Below are positions 26,545 through 34,682 of a DNA stretch of 50,068 nt, piece by piece (within the stretch, counting starts at the first letter, position 1; every line of letters starts with the position of its first letter). Made by a program: the position numbers and the translations under genes. This DNA is from JAOZTV01 sp965371805 (GTDB taxonomy: Bacteria > Acidobacteriota > Aminicenantia > UBA2199). The notes under the pieces are model-generated. The model searched no databases. It had not been told where the DNA came from and was given only the letters and a program-made list of their open reading frames with translations. The stretch covers positions 1 through 50,068 of the forward strand of contig CBDUZW010000032.1 in NCBI GenBank assembly GCA_965371805.1, in the 5' to 3' direction.

Positions 26545-27336
26545 TTCTAAAATATTTTTCAATTCTATTAGATTCTTCACAGCTGCTCCTTTATAATGGT
26601 TGTTTCCAGAAATAAATATTCTTTTTGCCAATTTTTTCAGTTTTATAATTTCTACTGAAATTTCTGTCAGTTCTTTTAAATCATAATTATAGTTGTATCT
26701 GGCATCTCTTCCTGAATTTGCGAACCAGTGTTCTCTATTTCTGCCGTGTAATCTAAAATATGCAGTATCAATATTTGTGACAATTGATGTGATTGGAAGA
26801 GAAAGTGATATCAGAGGTTGGTCAATATTTGTCCAGATAATACCAGAGTTTTTAAAGTTCTCTATAATATCATTTCTATTCCAGCTATTATGTCTGAATT
26901 CAATTGCTAAATTATAATGTTTAAATATTTTAATAATATTCACAAGATAATGGAAATTTTTCTCATTTAATTTAAAAGAGTAGGGAAATTGTGCTAAAAG
27001 GCCAAATAGTTTTCTTTCTTTTATTAATGGTTGTAAAGCACTTATAAATGCATCAACTTCCGATTTAAACAATGTATATTTATGAGTGCAATTTTGGTTT
27101 ATTTTGATCCAGAATCCAAAATTTTGCAAATTTTCTGTTTTTTTTATCCAACCTTCACAGAGTTTAATTGTTGGAATTCTGTAAAAAGTTGTATTGACTT
27201 CTACAAAATTGAATTTTTCTGATAGAAACTCAAGCGGATTAAAATTCCTGGGTTTTATTTGAGGGTAGACTGTTCCATTCCAGTCTTTATAACTCCAACC
27301 AGCTGTTCCATAGAATAGTTGTGGATTATTTAACAC
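26509..27336 (-). CDS. DUF72 family protein
   Basis: A TIM-barrel-like protein of the DUF72 (YecE) family: 'YGTAGWSYKDWNGTVYP' at 9-25, 'FNFVEVNTTFYRIP', 'LAIEFRHNSW' near 145-154, and 'AYFRLHGRN' near 197-205 are its hallmarks. Length 275 aa is slightly above average. The biochemical role is unknown; Fe-S or nuclease roles have been suggested but are not visible here. It starts at GTG 27336 inside the 3' end of ybeY (11-bp overlap), so it is translationally coupled to the phoH-pgpH-ybeY cluster. Confidence 0.85.
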   Translation of the reverse strand: MLNNPQLFYGTAGWSYKDWNGTVYPQIKPRNFNPLEFLSEKFNFVEVNTTFYRIPTIKLCEGWIKKTENLQNFGFWIKINQNCTHKYTLFKSEVDAFISALQPLIKERKLFGLLAQFPYSFKLNEKNFHYLVNIIKIFKHYNLAIEFRHNSWNRNDIIENFKNSGIIWTNIDQPLISLSLPITSIVTNIDTAYFRLHGRNREHWFANSGRDARYNYNYDLKELTEISVEIIKLKKLAKRIFISGNNHYKGAAVKNLIELKNILESQPAETYILEK

Positions 27337-27742
27337 TCTCTTTTATTTTTATAAGTAGATCCTCTTGAAGTTTTAACATCTCTCCGGAATCACTCTCATG
27401 ATCATATCCTTTAAGATGTAAAAGGCCGTGTACTATCAGAGTTGCTAGCTCATCATTCTCGGATATGCTAGCTTCTTTTGCCTGTTCTTTTAAAACCTCA
27501 GAACAGATAAATATGTCTCCCAAATAGAAACTATCCGGAAACTGTTCATTTAGAGGAAAAGTTAATACATCGGTGGGATAATCTTTATTCCGATATCTAT
27601 TATTCAAATCTCTTGATTCCTTTTCATCTCCAATTTTGATTGTTGCATTACCAGTAAGTTTTATTTGAGTAGATACAAAAAAAACAAGTTTTTTGAAATA
27701 TTCAGAGTTGATCTCATAATTATCGCTGATTATATCAATCAT
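27326..27742 (-). CDS. ybeY: YbeY rRNA maturation endoribonuclease
   Basis: The zinc site 'HGLLHLKGYDH' (H3-x-H5-x-H pattern, near residues 109-119) defines YbeY, a single-strand endoribonuclease for 16S rRNA 3' maturation and ribosome quality control. 'NNRYRNKDYPTDVLTFPL' is the other conserved block. Length 138 aa is normal. It overlaps pgpH by 4 bp (ATGA) with AGGAG just upstream; phoH-pgpH-ybeY is a widely conserved gene order. Confidence 0.95.
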   Translation of the reverse strand: MIDIISDNYEINSEYFKKLVFFVSTQIKLTGNATIKIGDEKESRDLNNRYRNKDYPTDVLTFPLNEQFPDSFYLGDIFICSEVLKEQAKEASISENDELATLIVHGLLHLKGYDHESDSGEMLKLQEDLLIKIKESVK

Positions 27743-30006
27743 TTTTTCTCCTGAAAATCAAATCCTGGATATGATATCCTTGTATGATATATAGAGGATA
27801 GTTTCTTTAGAAAGCTAATTCCAATTATATTAATAGATTTGAGTGTCATTCCTTCACATTCATCAAACTGGTTTTCTGCAATATTTGAATCAATAATTTT
27901 TCTAATTACATTCTTAATCTCTTTTTCTGTTGGAGCAGAGAGGCTTTTAGATGCTGCTTCAACCTGATCTGCCAGCATTATTATTCCATTTTCAATATTC
28001 TGAGGTTTAATTCCCAGGTATCTATAATCTTTTATAAGTACTTTATCTGTTTCAACAGAATCATCCTCTTTTGCTTTATCGAAGAAAAACTTGATAACTT
28101 TTGTCCCGTGGTGCTGTAAAATTGAATCAGCAACTTCTTCAGGTAACTTTAATTTTTTTGATCTTTCAACCCCATCACTAATGTGCTGCTTTATCATCTT
28201 TGCACTCTCTTTTGCTGAGATCTTTAAGTGTGGATTCTGATACATTGAGTGGTTTTCAGTAAAAAAGTCAGGATTATCTATTTTTCCAATATCATGATAA
28301 AGTCCCATAGAAGTTAGTATCATTTGTGGTATATCAAGATCATTTGCTGCTGATTCAGCAAGTGATGCTACCATTTGAGAATGATGGTATGTTCCTGGTG
28401 CTTTTTCCATCATTTCCCGAAAAACAGGAAGGTTAAGATTGTTAAGTTCATTTAGTTTCAGCTCCGTAATGAGCCCGAAAAAACTTTCCCATAATGGAAT
28501 TATGAAATTGGCAAGAAAAGGAGCCATTATTGCCGAAAAAACTCCGAGAATTACATTTACAATCAATATTGAAAAATCTATTTGTGGATTGTTTATATTG
28601 AAAAGTGTTATCAGGATTAAATTAGAAGGGAGTAACCATAATAATCCTGCCTTAAATACAGGAGATCTTTTTAATCTTTGATAGTATTCAATTCCAAAAC
28701 TTACTGAAAGATTTCCAATTAAAACATATAAAGCTATCTGAAAATCCCAATTACAGATCATTGCACTAATAATTGCATTTAGAAATGAAAAAATAACTGA
28801 ACTTTGCAAGTTAAAAATGAAAGCGATTATCAAGCTTGAAAATCCAAATGGGATCGCATAGAAAATTGAACTGTCAGTATAGGCAAAATTTAATTTGATA
28901 CTATCCAGGATTACCGGAACCAGAAATACTGATATTCTATATATAAGAGCGCTCAATAATAATGTTGAAAGTGTCACAAAAAACAGTTTTTTACTATTAA
29001 GAAGATTTTGTTCAAAAGATTTATAAAATTTATTACTAAATAAGAATAATGCAAAAAGAATAATAAATATTATATAGAAATCTGAGACTTTGTTTTTTTC
29101 CAGATCATTAAAACTTTTTATTTGTTTAAGAATTATTATATCTCTTAAAGAAGCTTTATTATTTTTTGATAGAAATACTGTTTCCTTTTTATATTTTTCA
29201 AAAACTGGATTTACACTAGCTATAATATTTTCTTTTTCTTTTTTTGATTCATTATCTGAATAAGATACATTTATTTCAATAAATTCTAAAAGTATTTCAG
29301 CAATGAATTTTGAGTTTTTCGCTGAAAGATCCTGATTATTAAAAAAATTGATTAATCTTATTTTAACATCCTTCATATCTAAAAAACTGCTTATTTCTCT
29401 AAGCATAATTTTTTTATTATCCGATATTGTATTTATCCTACCGTTTCTACTTTTTCTAAGCCCACTTTTTGAATATAGGATCCCTCTTGATTCAAAGGTT
29501 CCAATAAGCTCCATGAGATCAGTTAAATTTATTTTCATAAAAAACTTTGAATTTACAATTTTTAAAATTTTTGATACCGACAAATTTAATCCAAATTTTG
29601 ATTTTATCTCTTTTTGAACTGCAAATCCTCTGTTTTTACTTTTGGAAATGTTATTCCTTTCTTTTCTCAATAGACTGAAAATATCATTTATAAGTTTTTT
29701 TGTTTTTTCTTCATTATTAGTTATAGTATAAACTGGAACTAAATTTTTTATAAGCTCTGATCTTACTTTCTCTGTTTTATTTTTATCTTCAACTATTACG
29801 TCCTTTTGAAACATAATGTCCTCATTAACAATTTTACCTAATTCAATATTGAAAGAAGATAAAGCATCTTTCTGAGGGATATATAACAAATATGATATGA
29901 GTAGAGTAAATACAAAAATTGTCAGAAATTTATAATAAGAGAAAGTACTTTTATGTTCTTCATCTGACAGATTTTTCATTTTAATAAATTTTAGTTTAAA
30001 TTTCAT
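27739..30006 (-). CDS. pgpH: PgpH-like 7TM-HD cyclic-di-AMP phosphodiesterase
   Basis: Layout: one N-terminal membrane segment (about 25-43), a long extracytoplasmic 7TMR-HDED-type domain (about 45-315), seven membrane segments (about 315-510), then a cytoplasmic HD domain (about 525-700). The HD domain has 'GTYHHSQMVASLAESAA' and 'GLYHDIGKI', giving the metal-binding H...HD set. PgpH proteins hydrolyse cyclic di-AMP to pApA, which implies c-di-AMP signalling (wall and ion balance) in this organism; no diadenylate cyclase is in the window. Length 755 aa is typical. It overlaps phoH upstream and ybeY downstream by 4 bp each, so the three are coupled. Confidence 0.9.
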   Translation of the reverse strand: MKFKLKFIKMKNLSDEEHKSTFSYYKFLTIFVFTLLISYLLYIPQKDALSSFNIELGKIVNEDIMFQKDVIVEDKNKTEKVRSELIKNLVPVYTITNNEEKTKKLINDIFSLLRKERNNISKSKNRGFAVQKEIKSKFGLNLSVSKILKIVNSKFFMKINLTDLMELIGTFESRGILYSKSGLRKSRNGRINTISDNKKIMLREISSFLDMKDVKIRLINFFNNQDLSAKNSKFIAEILLEFIEINVSYSDNESKKEKENIIASVNPVFEKYKKETVFLSKNNKASLRDIIILKQIKSFNDLEKNKVSDFYIIFIILFALFLFSNKFYKSFEQNLLNSKKLFFVTLSTLLLSALIYRISVFLVPVILDSIKLNFAYTDSSIFYAIPFGFSSLIIAFIFNLQSSVIFSFLNAIISAMICNWDFQIALYVLIGNLSVSFGIEYYQRLKRSPVFKAGLLWLLPSNLILITLFNINNPQIDFSILIVNVILGVFSAIMAPFLANFIIPLWESFFGLITELKLNELNNLNLPVFREMMEKAPGTYHHSQMVASLAESAANDLDIPQMILTSMGLYHDIGKIDNPDFFTENHSMYQNPHLKISAKESAKMIKQHISDGVERSKKLKLPEEVADSILQHHGTKVIKFFFDKAKEDDSVETDKVLIKDYRYLGIKPQNIENGIIMLADQVEAASKSLSAPTEKEIKNVIRKIIDSNIAENQFDECEGMTLKSINIIGISFLKKLSSIYHTRISYPGFDFQEKK

Positions 30007-30956
30007 CTTTTTTTATCCTTTTTTAAAGAATCATATGCTTCTATTATTCTTTTTACAAGGGCATGGCGGATTACATCTTCTTTAGATAAACGAATTATTT
30101 TTATACCTTTTATCTTATCTAAAATCTTTACTGCAGTAAAGATTCCTGATTTTCTTGGATCGGGTAGATCTATCTGCGTGTCATCAGCAGTAATTATTAC
30201 TTTTGACTTCTGACCTATTCTTGTTAAGAACATCTTCATTTGGGAGTTCACAGTGTTTTGTCCTTCATCAAGAATAATAAAAGCATTATTTATTGTTCTG
30301 CCTCTCATATAGGCAAGTGGGGCAAGTTCTATTACTCCTTTTTCAATTAAATCAGAAGTTTTCTCCATTCCAATCAGGGCATATAAAGAATCATAAAGAG
30401 GTCTGAAATAAGGATTGACTTTTTGATGAATATCACCAGGCAAAAACCCAAGGTTTTCTCCTGCTTCAACAACAGGTCTTGTTAATACAATTCTGTCAAC
30501 ATCTTTATTTAATAATAAGTTAAGCCCCATAGCTATTGCAAGGAATGTCTTGCCTGTACCAGCAGGGCCTAAACTGAAAATAATGTCATTTTTTTCAATA
30601 GACTTGATATATTTTTTCTGATTTATTGATTTCGGAAAAACAGTTTTGGCATTCACTTTAATAAAAACTTTATTTAAAATATCTATTGATATATCTTTTG
30701 TCAGACCATTTTCAGCCAATTTTAATGCTATTAAATAGTCATTATCATCTAAAAAACCTCTACTCTTTTCAAGGATGCAGATCTCTTTTATATATTCTTT
30801 TAAAGTCTCGCTTCCAGAATAGCTTTCGTCTATCATAAATTTATCACCTCTAATAGAAATATTAGTTTTAAAGGAAGCTTCAATTAGTTTTGAATTTTTT
30901 TGTAGATATTTTAAAAAGCTCTTTGATAGATCTTGCTGATAATTTATCTCATTCAT
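30003..30956 (-). CDS. phoH: PhoH-family ATPase (YbeZ type)
   Basis: A cytoplasmic P-loop ATPase with Walker A GPAGTGKT at 130-137, Walker B 'FIILDEGQNT' near 226-235, and the family block 'TRPVVEAGENLGFLPGD'. YbeZ/PhoH works with YbeY in RNA processing and is predicted to have helicase-like activity. It is first gene of the phoH-pgpH-ybeY-DUF72 operon. ATG 30956 has no Shine-Dalgarno and follows a perfect consensus promoter by only 8 nt. Confidence 0.93.
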   Translation of the reverse strand: MNEINYQQDLSKSFLKYLQKNSKLIEASFKTNISIRGDKFMIDESYSGSETLKEYIKEICILEKSRGFLDDNDYLIALKLAENGLTKDISIDILNKVFIKVNAKTVFPKSINQKKYIKSIEKNDIIFSLGPAGTGKTFLAIAMGLNLLLNKDVDRIVLTRPVVEAGENLGFLPGDIHQKVNPYFRPLYDSLYALIGMEKTSDLIEKGVIELAPLAYMRGRTINNAFIILDEGQNTVNSQMKMFLTRIGQKSKVIITADDTQIDLPDPRKSGIFTAVKILDKIKGIKIIRLSKEDVIRHALVKRIIEAYDSLKKDKKR

Positions 30957-30964
30957 AGGATAAG

Positions 30965-30993
30965 ATTATATCGATTGTTTGAAAAAATGTCAA
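30965..30993 (-). promoter_or_regulatory. Perfect consensus phoH promoter, leaderless layout
   Basis: On the reverse strand: TTGACA (30993-30988), 17 bp, TATAAT (30970-30965), then CTTATCCT and ATG 30956. The distance leaves almost no 5' leader. Confidence 0.85.
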
Positions 30994-30996
30994 TTA

Positions 30997-31722
30997 TCAT
31001 CCCGTAATATTTTTTGATTTTTGTCTAATTGCTTCGAATAAAACTATAGAAGTTGCAACTGAAACATTTAACGATTCAATATTATCTGAGTGAGGAATCG
31101 ATAAGAGATAGTCAGAATTTTTTTTTAATAATTCAGAGACTCCATTATGCTCATTTCCAAGAATAATAGCAGTCTTATAATTAAAATCATAATCATAATA
31201 ATTTGTGTTCCCTTCCATCACTGTACTTGCGATCCAAAAACCGTTTTTTTTCAATTTTTCTATTTCTGAGTTTAAGTTTACAGTTTGAGCTATCTTTACT
31301 TTTAGAAGACCTCCTGCAGATGCTTTTAATACAGTTTCATTTATTGGGGCAGTACCTCTTTGTGAAATAATAATACCATCAACGTCTGCTCCTGCGGCAG
31401 TTCTGATAATTGCACCAAGATTTCCTGTGTCATTTATTTTATCTAAAATAAGAATTAAACCTTTTTTAGAATTTGCAATGAGATCTTCTGTGGAATAAAA
31501 AGTAATAGGTGATATTTCAGCAAATACTCCCTGGTTTTCTTTCCCAATTTTTTTGTCAATCACATTAGATGGAACCATTTTATAAAGTATCTTCTTTTTT
31601 TTACATAAATCCATAACAATTCCAGTTCTCTTATCTTTCCTGCTATCACTTATCTGTATATTATTTACCGTAAGGTCACTTTTTAAAGATTCTATAAGTA
31701 CATTTAAAGTTGATATATCCAT
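30997..31722 (-). CDS. rlmB: SpoU/TrmH-family rRNA 2'-O-methyltransferase (RlmB-like)
   Basis: This is a SPOUT (trefoil knot) methyltransferase with a short N-terminal substrate-binding domain (about 1-75) and the three SpoU motifs: 'NDTGNLGAIIRTA' near 96-108, 'AIILGNEHNGVS' near 185-196, and 'IPHSDNIESLNVSVATSIVLFE' near 209-230, of which S-L-N-V-S is diagnostic. RlmB methylates G2251 of 23S rRNA, but the exact base is inferred. It lies 40 bp upstream of phoH on the same strand but has its own promoter, and phoH does too. ATG 31722 is 7 nt from the -10, without a ribosome site. Confidence 0.88.
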   Translation of the reverse strand: MDISTLNVLIESLKSDLTVNNIQISDSRKDKRTGIVMDLCKKKKILYKMVPSNVIDKKIGKENQGVFAEISPITFYSTEDLIANSKKGLILILDKINDTGNLGAIIRTAAGADVDGIIISQRGTAPINETVLKASAGGLLKVKIAQTVNLNSEIEKLKKNGFWIASTVMEGNTNYYDYDFNYKTAIILGNEHNGVSELLKKNSDYLLSIPHSDNIESLNVSVATSIVLFEAIRQKSKNITG

Positions 31723-31729
31723 TTATACT

Positions 31730-31757
31730 ATTTTATAGTTTTTTATAACTATGTCAA
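31730..31757 (-). promoter_or_regulatory. rlmB-like promoter, leaderless layout
   Basis: On the reverse strand: TTGACA (31757-31752), 16 bp, TAAAAT (31735-31730), then 7 nt to ATG 31722. Confidence 0.7.
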
Positions 31758-31762
31758 GTTAC

Positions 31763-31791
31763 TTGACTTTATTCTATATATTTGATAAAAA
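31763..31791 (+). promoter_or_regulatory. Promoter of the hypothetical gene at 31846
   Basis: TTGACT (31763-31768), 17 bp, TAAAAA (31786-31791). The two divergent -35 boxes form an inverted repeat, GTCAAG-TTA-CTTGAC (31753-31767). The leader (about 50 nt) contains an A/T hairpin AAGTTT (31806-31811)/AAACTT (31823-31828) and a GGGGAAG ribosome site. Confidence 0.5.
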
Positions 31792-31845
31792 AGTATATGA
31801 TTTGTAAGTTTTTTTATAAAAGAAACTTGCGATAGGGGAAGATTT

Positions 31846-32697
31846 ATGGATGATTTTGGAAAAATACCGACAATGGATAGTGTTACCAGTTCGCACAATC
31901 AAATGAAAAATGAAATGACTGATAAAAAAATTATATCTTCTATTCAAGTTCATGAGAATTTAAAATTAATTTGGTTAAAGATAAAAGGAATTAAAGAAGA
32001 TATTGAAAATGTAAAAATGTTGTACAGAGCAAATGATATAGGGGACCATAAAAGATTCATAAGTGAAATTGTCAAGGGAATTGATTATAATGCAAGTAGA
32101 GGAGACCACTATTTAAGAGAACTATTAGATGATTTTCAATTAAGAGGTAAAACGGGTGTGTTTGACCTGGAGAGTATAAAAAAAATGATCTCTGAAAGAG
32201 AAGCAAAAGAGAGAGCTCAATCTAAACAAAATGGTAATAAGAATGGTATCATAATGAATGATCAGTTTAAGTCTAATGTTAACGGCTCAATTCAAGAAAA
32301 AAAGAAAACTACATTAAAACTTAAACCTATTGGAAAACCTTTCAAGGAAGTAAACAGAGAGATAGTTCTTGCAAATAATAAAATGGATGATAACCTATAT
32401 ATTGTTGATCTTACAAATAAAAAAGTTATTTGCCAGCCAAGTGATATAGCTGATCTATATACTGATGAAATTGGTAGTCAGAAAGTGGCAAAAGCTACTA
32501 CAAAAAAGAATGAAACCTACTTTATAGATACTTTTAATAAAAAATTCTTCTCGGGTCCATTTTATGACATAAAAGATGTTTTCATGACACATAGATATCA
32601 AAATATGATAATTTCACAAATTTTAAGTGATGCCGGCGAACGATACTTTATAAACATATTGGACGGGAAGAAGATAAATCCAAGTGAATTTTATTAA
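31846..32697 (+). CDS. Unknown protein with C-terminal repeat strands
   Basis: I do not recognise this 283-aa protein. No signal peptide or membrane segment is visible. Residues about 30-120 are charged and helical, and 121-165 are lysine/asparagine-rich and probably disordered. The C-terminal 110 residues contain three similar strand pairs, 'LYIVDLTNKKVI', 'TYFIDTFNKKFF' and 'RYFINILDGKKI', spaced about 40 residues apart, resembling WG-type beta repeats. A GGGGAAG site precedes ATG. mpl follows after 36 bp on the same strand, so co-transcription is possible. Function unknown. Confidence 0.7.
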   Translation: MDDFGKIPTMDSVTSSHNQMKNEMTDKKIISSIQVHENLKLIWLKIKGIKEDIENVKMLYRANDIGDHKRFISEIVKGIDYNASRGDHYLRELLDDFQLRGKTGVFDLESIKKMISEREAKERAQSKQNGNKNGIIMNDQFKSNVNGSIQEKKKTTLKLKPIGKPFKEVNREIVLANNKMDDNLYIVDLTNKKVICQPSDIADLYTDEIGSQKVAKATTKKNETYFIDTFNKKFFSGPFYDIKDVFMTHRYQNMIISQILSDAGERYFINILDGKKINPSEFY

Positions 32698-32733
32698 AAC
32701 CTGCAATTTGTTGTTGATATAAAGCCTTCAAGT

Positions 32734-34122
32734 ATGAAACGAAACAAAGTATTCTTAAATGGAATTGCTGGAACCGGAATGAGTTCTCTAGCTGGTCTCT
32801 TTAAAGACTCAGGTTATTTAGTTTCAGGATCAGACAGCAATTTTTATCCTCCAATAGATAAAATACTGGAAAGTATGGGGGTAGATTTATTTGAAGGTTA
32901 TAATGCAGAAAATATACCGGAAAATATAGACTTTTGTGTTATTGGTAATATTATTTCAAGAGGGAATCCAGAAGCAGAGTATATTCTGGATAATAAAATA
33001 GCTTACTACTCAATGGCAGATGCTCTATATAAATTCTTTATAAAAAAAAAAAAATCAATTGTAGTTGCAGGAACTCATGGTAAAACTACAATTTCTTCCT
33101 TTCTTGCTTTTTTGCTGGAGTATTCTAAAAACAGACCAGGATATTTTATTGGAGGAAAACCGTTTGACCTCTCATCAAATTATAAATTGGGAGATGGAGA
33201 ATATTTTGTCTCAGAAGGTGATGAGTATGAGACATCTTTTTTTGACAGATCTTCTAAATTTTTAAAATATTTCCCGGACCAATTGATTTTAACTTCGCTC
33301 GAATATGATCATCTTGATTTTTTTAAGACTGAAAACCAATATATATCTGCATTTAAGAATCTTGTTAATCAGGTTCCCTCAAAGGGCTCAATTATCTTTA
33401 ATGCTGATTTTAAAATGAATCAGGATGTTGTTCAAAACTCTTTTGCAAAAACTATTTCTTATGGAAGCAAAGAGTCTGACTATATTATTAGAAATATTGA
33501 ATTTAAGAATAATGGATATAATTTTGAATTAAAGAACCTGAATAAAGTTTTTAAATATAAAACCCCATTATTAGGAAAATATAATATATGGAATCTATCA
33601 GCCGGGATTATTTTTGGGCTGAATAATGGTTTGTCAGAAAAAGTAATTGAGGAAGCTGTCAGTAAATTTAAAGGTGTAGAACGTCGTTTAAACAAAATAA
33701 AAGTTTTAAAAAACACTGTTTTCTTAGAGGATTTTGCTCATCATCATACTGCGATTAAAAATGTAATTAATAGTTTAAGTGAGATTTATCCAGATAAAAA
33801 AAAGATAGTCTTATTTGAACCCGGGAGTTTTAGTATAAAACTAAATACTTATCAGGATGACCTTATAGATAGTTTTCAAAATGCTGACGAAATAATAGTT
33901 AAGAATCCTTTCTCTGATACCGGAGAAAAAAAGGACCGTCTGGATTTAAATGCATTTAAATCCAAGTTAAATAAAATGGGCAAAAAAGTTCATATATTTG
34001 AAGACTTTGATAATATCAAAGACTGGATATCAAATTGTAATTTTGAAAAAGATCAGGTTATCATATTATTGTCAAATAAAAGCTTCGGACACATTCCCAC
34101 TTTTGTAAAAAATCTTAAATAA
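32734..34122 (+). CDS. mpl: Mpl: UDP-MurNAc:murein tripeptide ligase
   Basis: This is a Mur ligase with the Rossmann start 'GIAGTGMSSLAGLF' at 10-23, the ATP loop GTHGKTT at 113-119, and 'SEGDEYETSFFDRSSKFLKYFPDQLILTSLEYDHLDFF', the block that separates Mpl from MurC. Mpl reattaches recovered L-Ala-gamma-D-Glu-meso-DAP to UDP-MurNAc, bypassing MurC-E during wall recycling. Length 462 aa is normal. No clear Shine-Dalgarno precedes ATG 32734; a TATAAA lies 10 nt upstream, so a leaderless start is possible but its -35 is poor. Confidence 0.9.
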   Translation: MKRNKVFLNGIAGTGMSSLAGLFKDSGYLVSGSDSNFYPPIDKILESMGVDLFEGYNAENIPENIDFCVIGNIISRGNPEAEYILDNKIAYYSMADALYKFFIKKKKSIVVAGTHGKTTISSFLAFLLEYSKNRPGYFIGGKPFDLSSNYKLGDGEYFVSEGDEYETSFFDRSSKFLKYFPDQLILTSLEYDHLDFFKTENQYISAFKNLVNQVPSKGSIIFNADFKMNQDVVQNSFAKTISYGSKESDYIIRNIEFKNNGYNFELKNLNKVFKYKTPLLGKYNIWNLSAGIIFGLNNGLSEKVIEEAVSKFKGVERRLNKIKVLKNTVFLEDFAHHHTAIKNVINSLSEIYPDKKKIVLFEPGSFSIKLNTYQDDLIDSFQNADEIIVKNPFSDTGEKKDRLDLNAFKSKLNKMGKKVHIFEDFDNIKDWISNCNFEKDQVIILLSNKSFGHIPTFVKNLK

Positions 34123-34230
34123 ATATAACAATTTTTACAATAATATTTAAAACGAAATATTTTTTCAATAAATATGATTCTAATAGAGGTAATTTTTAGG
34201 GCATTTTGTCTAGGTATAAAGTCCTATTTC

Positions 34231-34248
34231 TGAAAACAGGTGTTTTCA
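34231..34248 (+). other. Hairpin in the leader of the Fis-like gene
   Basis: TGAAAAC (34231-34237) pairs perfectly with GTTTTCA (34242-34248), loop AGGT, about 60 nt before the Fis-like start. A role in the transcript leader or as a protein-binding site is possible. Confidence 0.35.
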
Positions 34249-34307
34249 CTATTGAAAAAAATGGATATTCATACAATTATATGGATATGAAAACTGATGG
34301 AGAAAAA

Positions 34308-34610
34308 ATGGAAAATGAAATTATGATTGAGGAAAAAATGAGTAGTGAAAAAATGAGTAGTGAAAAAATGTTTGACAATGTTGCAAATCTCTTCTTAAAA
34401 CAAAATCTTAATGGACATGTTAATTCTTTGGACAAAACTATGAAAGAACTTGAAAAGCTTATTATTACAAAAGCCCTGTTTGTTTTTAATGGAAATCAAA
34501 GAAAAGTTGCTTCACTTCTAAAAATTAAGTATACTACTTTGCATGAAAAGGTAAAAAGATGGGATATTAGTTTTGAAAAACAGATTGTTTTTGAGGATCA
34601 TCTACATTAA
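34308..34610 (+). CDS. Small Fis-type HTH DNA-binding protein
   Basis: A 100-aa protein whose C-terminal half ('LEKLIITKALFVFNGNQRKVASLLKI', then 'YTTLHEKVKRWDI') is a Fis/HTH_8 helix-turn-helix like the tail of NtrC-type activators. No AAA domain is present, so it is a stand-alone Fis-like protein, perhaps nucleoid-associated or a local regulator. The start is set at ATG 34308 by GGAG 5 nt upstream. An in-frame TTG at 34206 would add 34 residues across the leader hairpin. The N-terminus carries a duplicated MSSEK. It lies 72 bp upstream of the membrane-bound LuxR-type regulator on the same strand. Confidence 0.75.
   Translation: MENEIMIEEKMSSEKMSSEKMFDNVANLFLKQNLNGHVNSLDKTMKELEKLIITKALFVFNGNQRKVASLLKIKYTTLHEKVKRWDISFEKQIVFEDHLH
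34338..34370 (+). repeat. 15-bp in-frame tandem repeat (MSSEK x2)
   Basis: ATGAGTAGTGAAAAA occurs at 34338-34352 and 34353-34367, followed by another ATG. Each unit carries an in-frame ATG, so the start region contains several alternative start codons. Confidence 0.85.
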
Positions 34611-34682
34611 CTCTCAGGTAAATAGTTTTTAAAATAGATTTTTAAAACTAAGTGAATCAAATCTTTTAGGAGCAATAATAAT

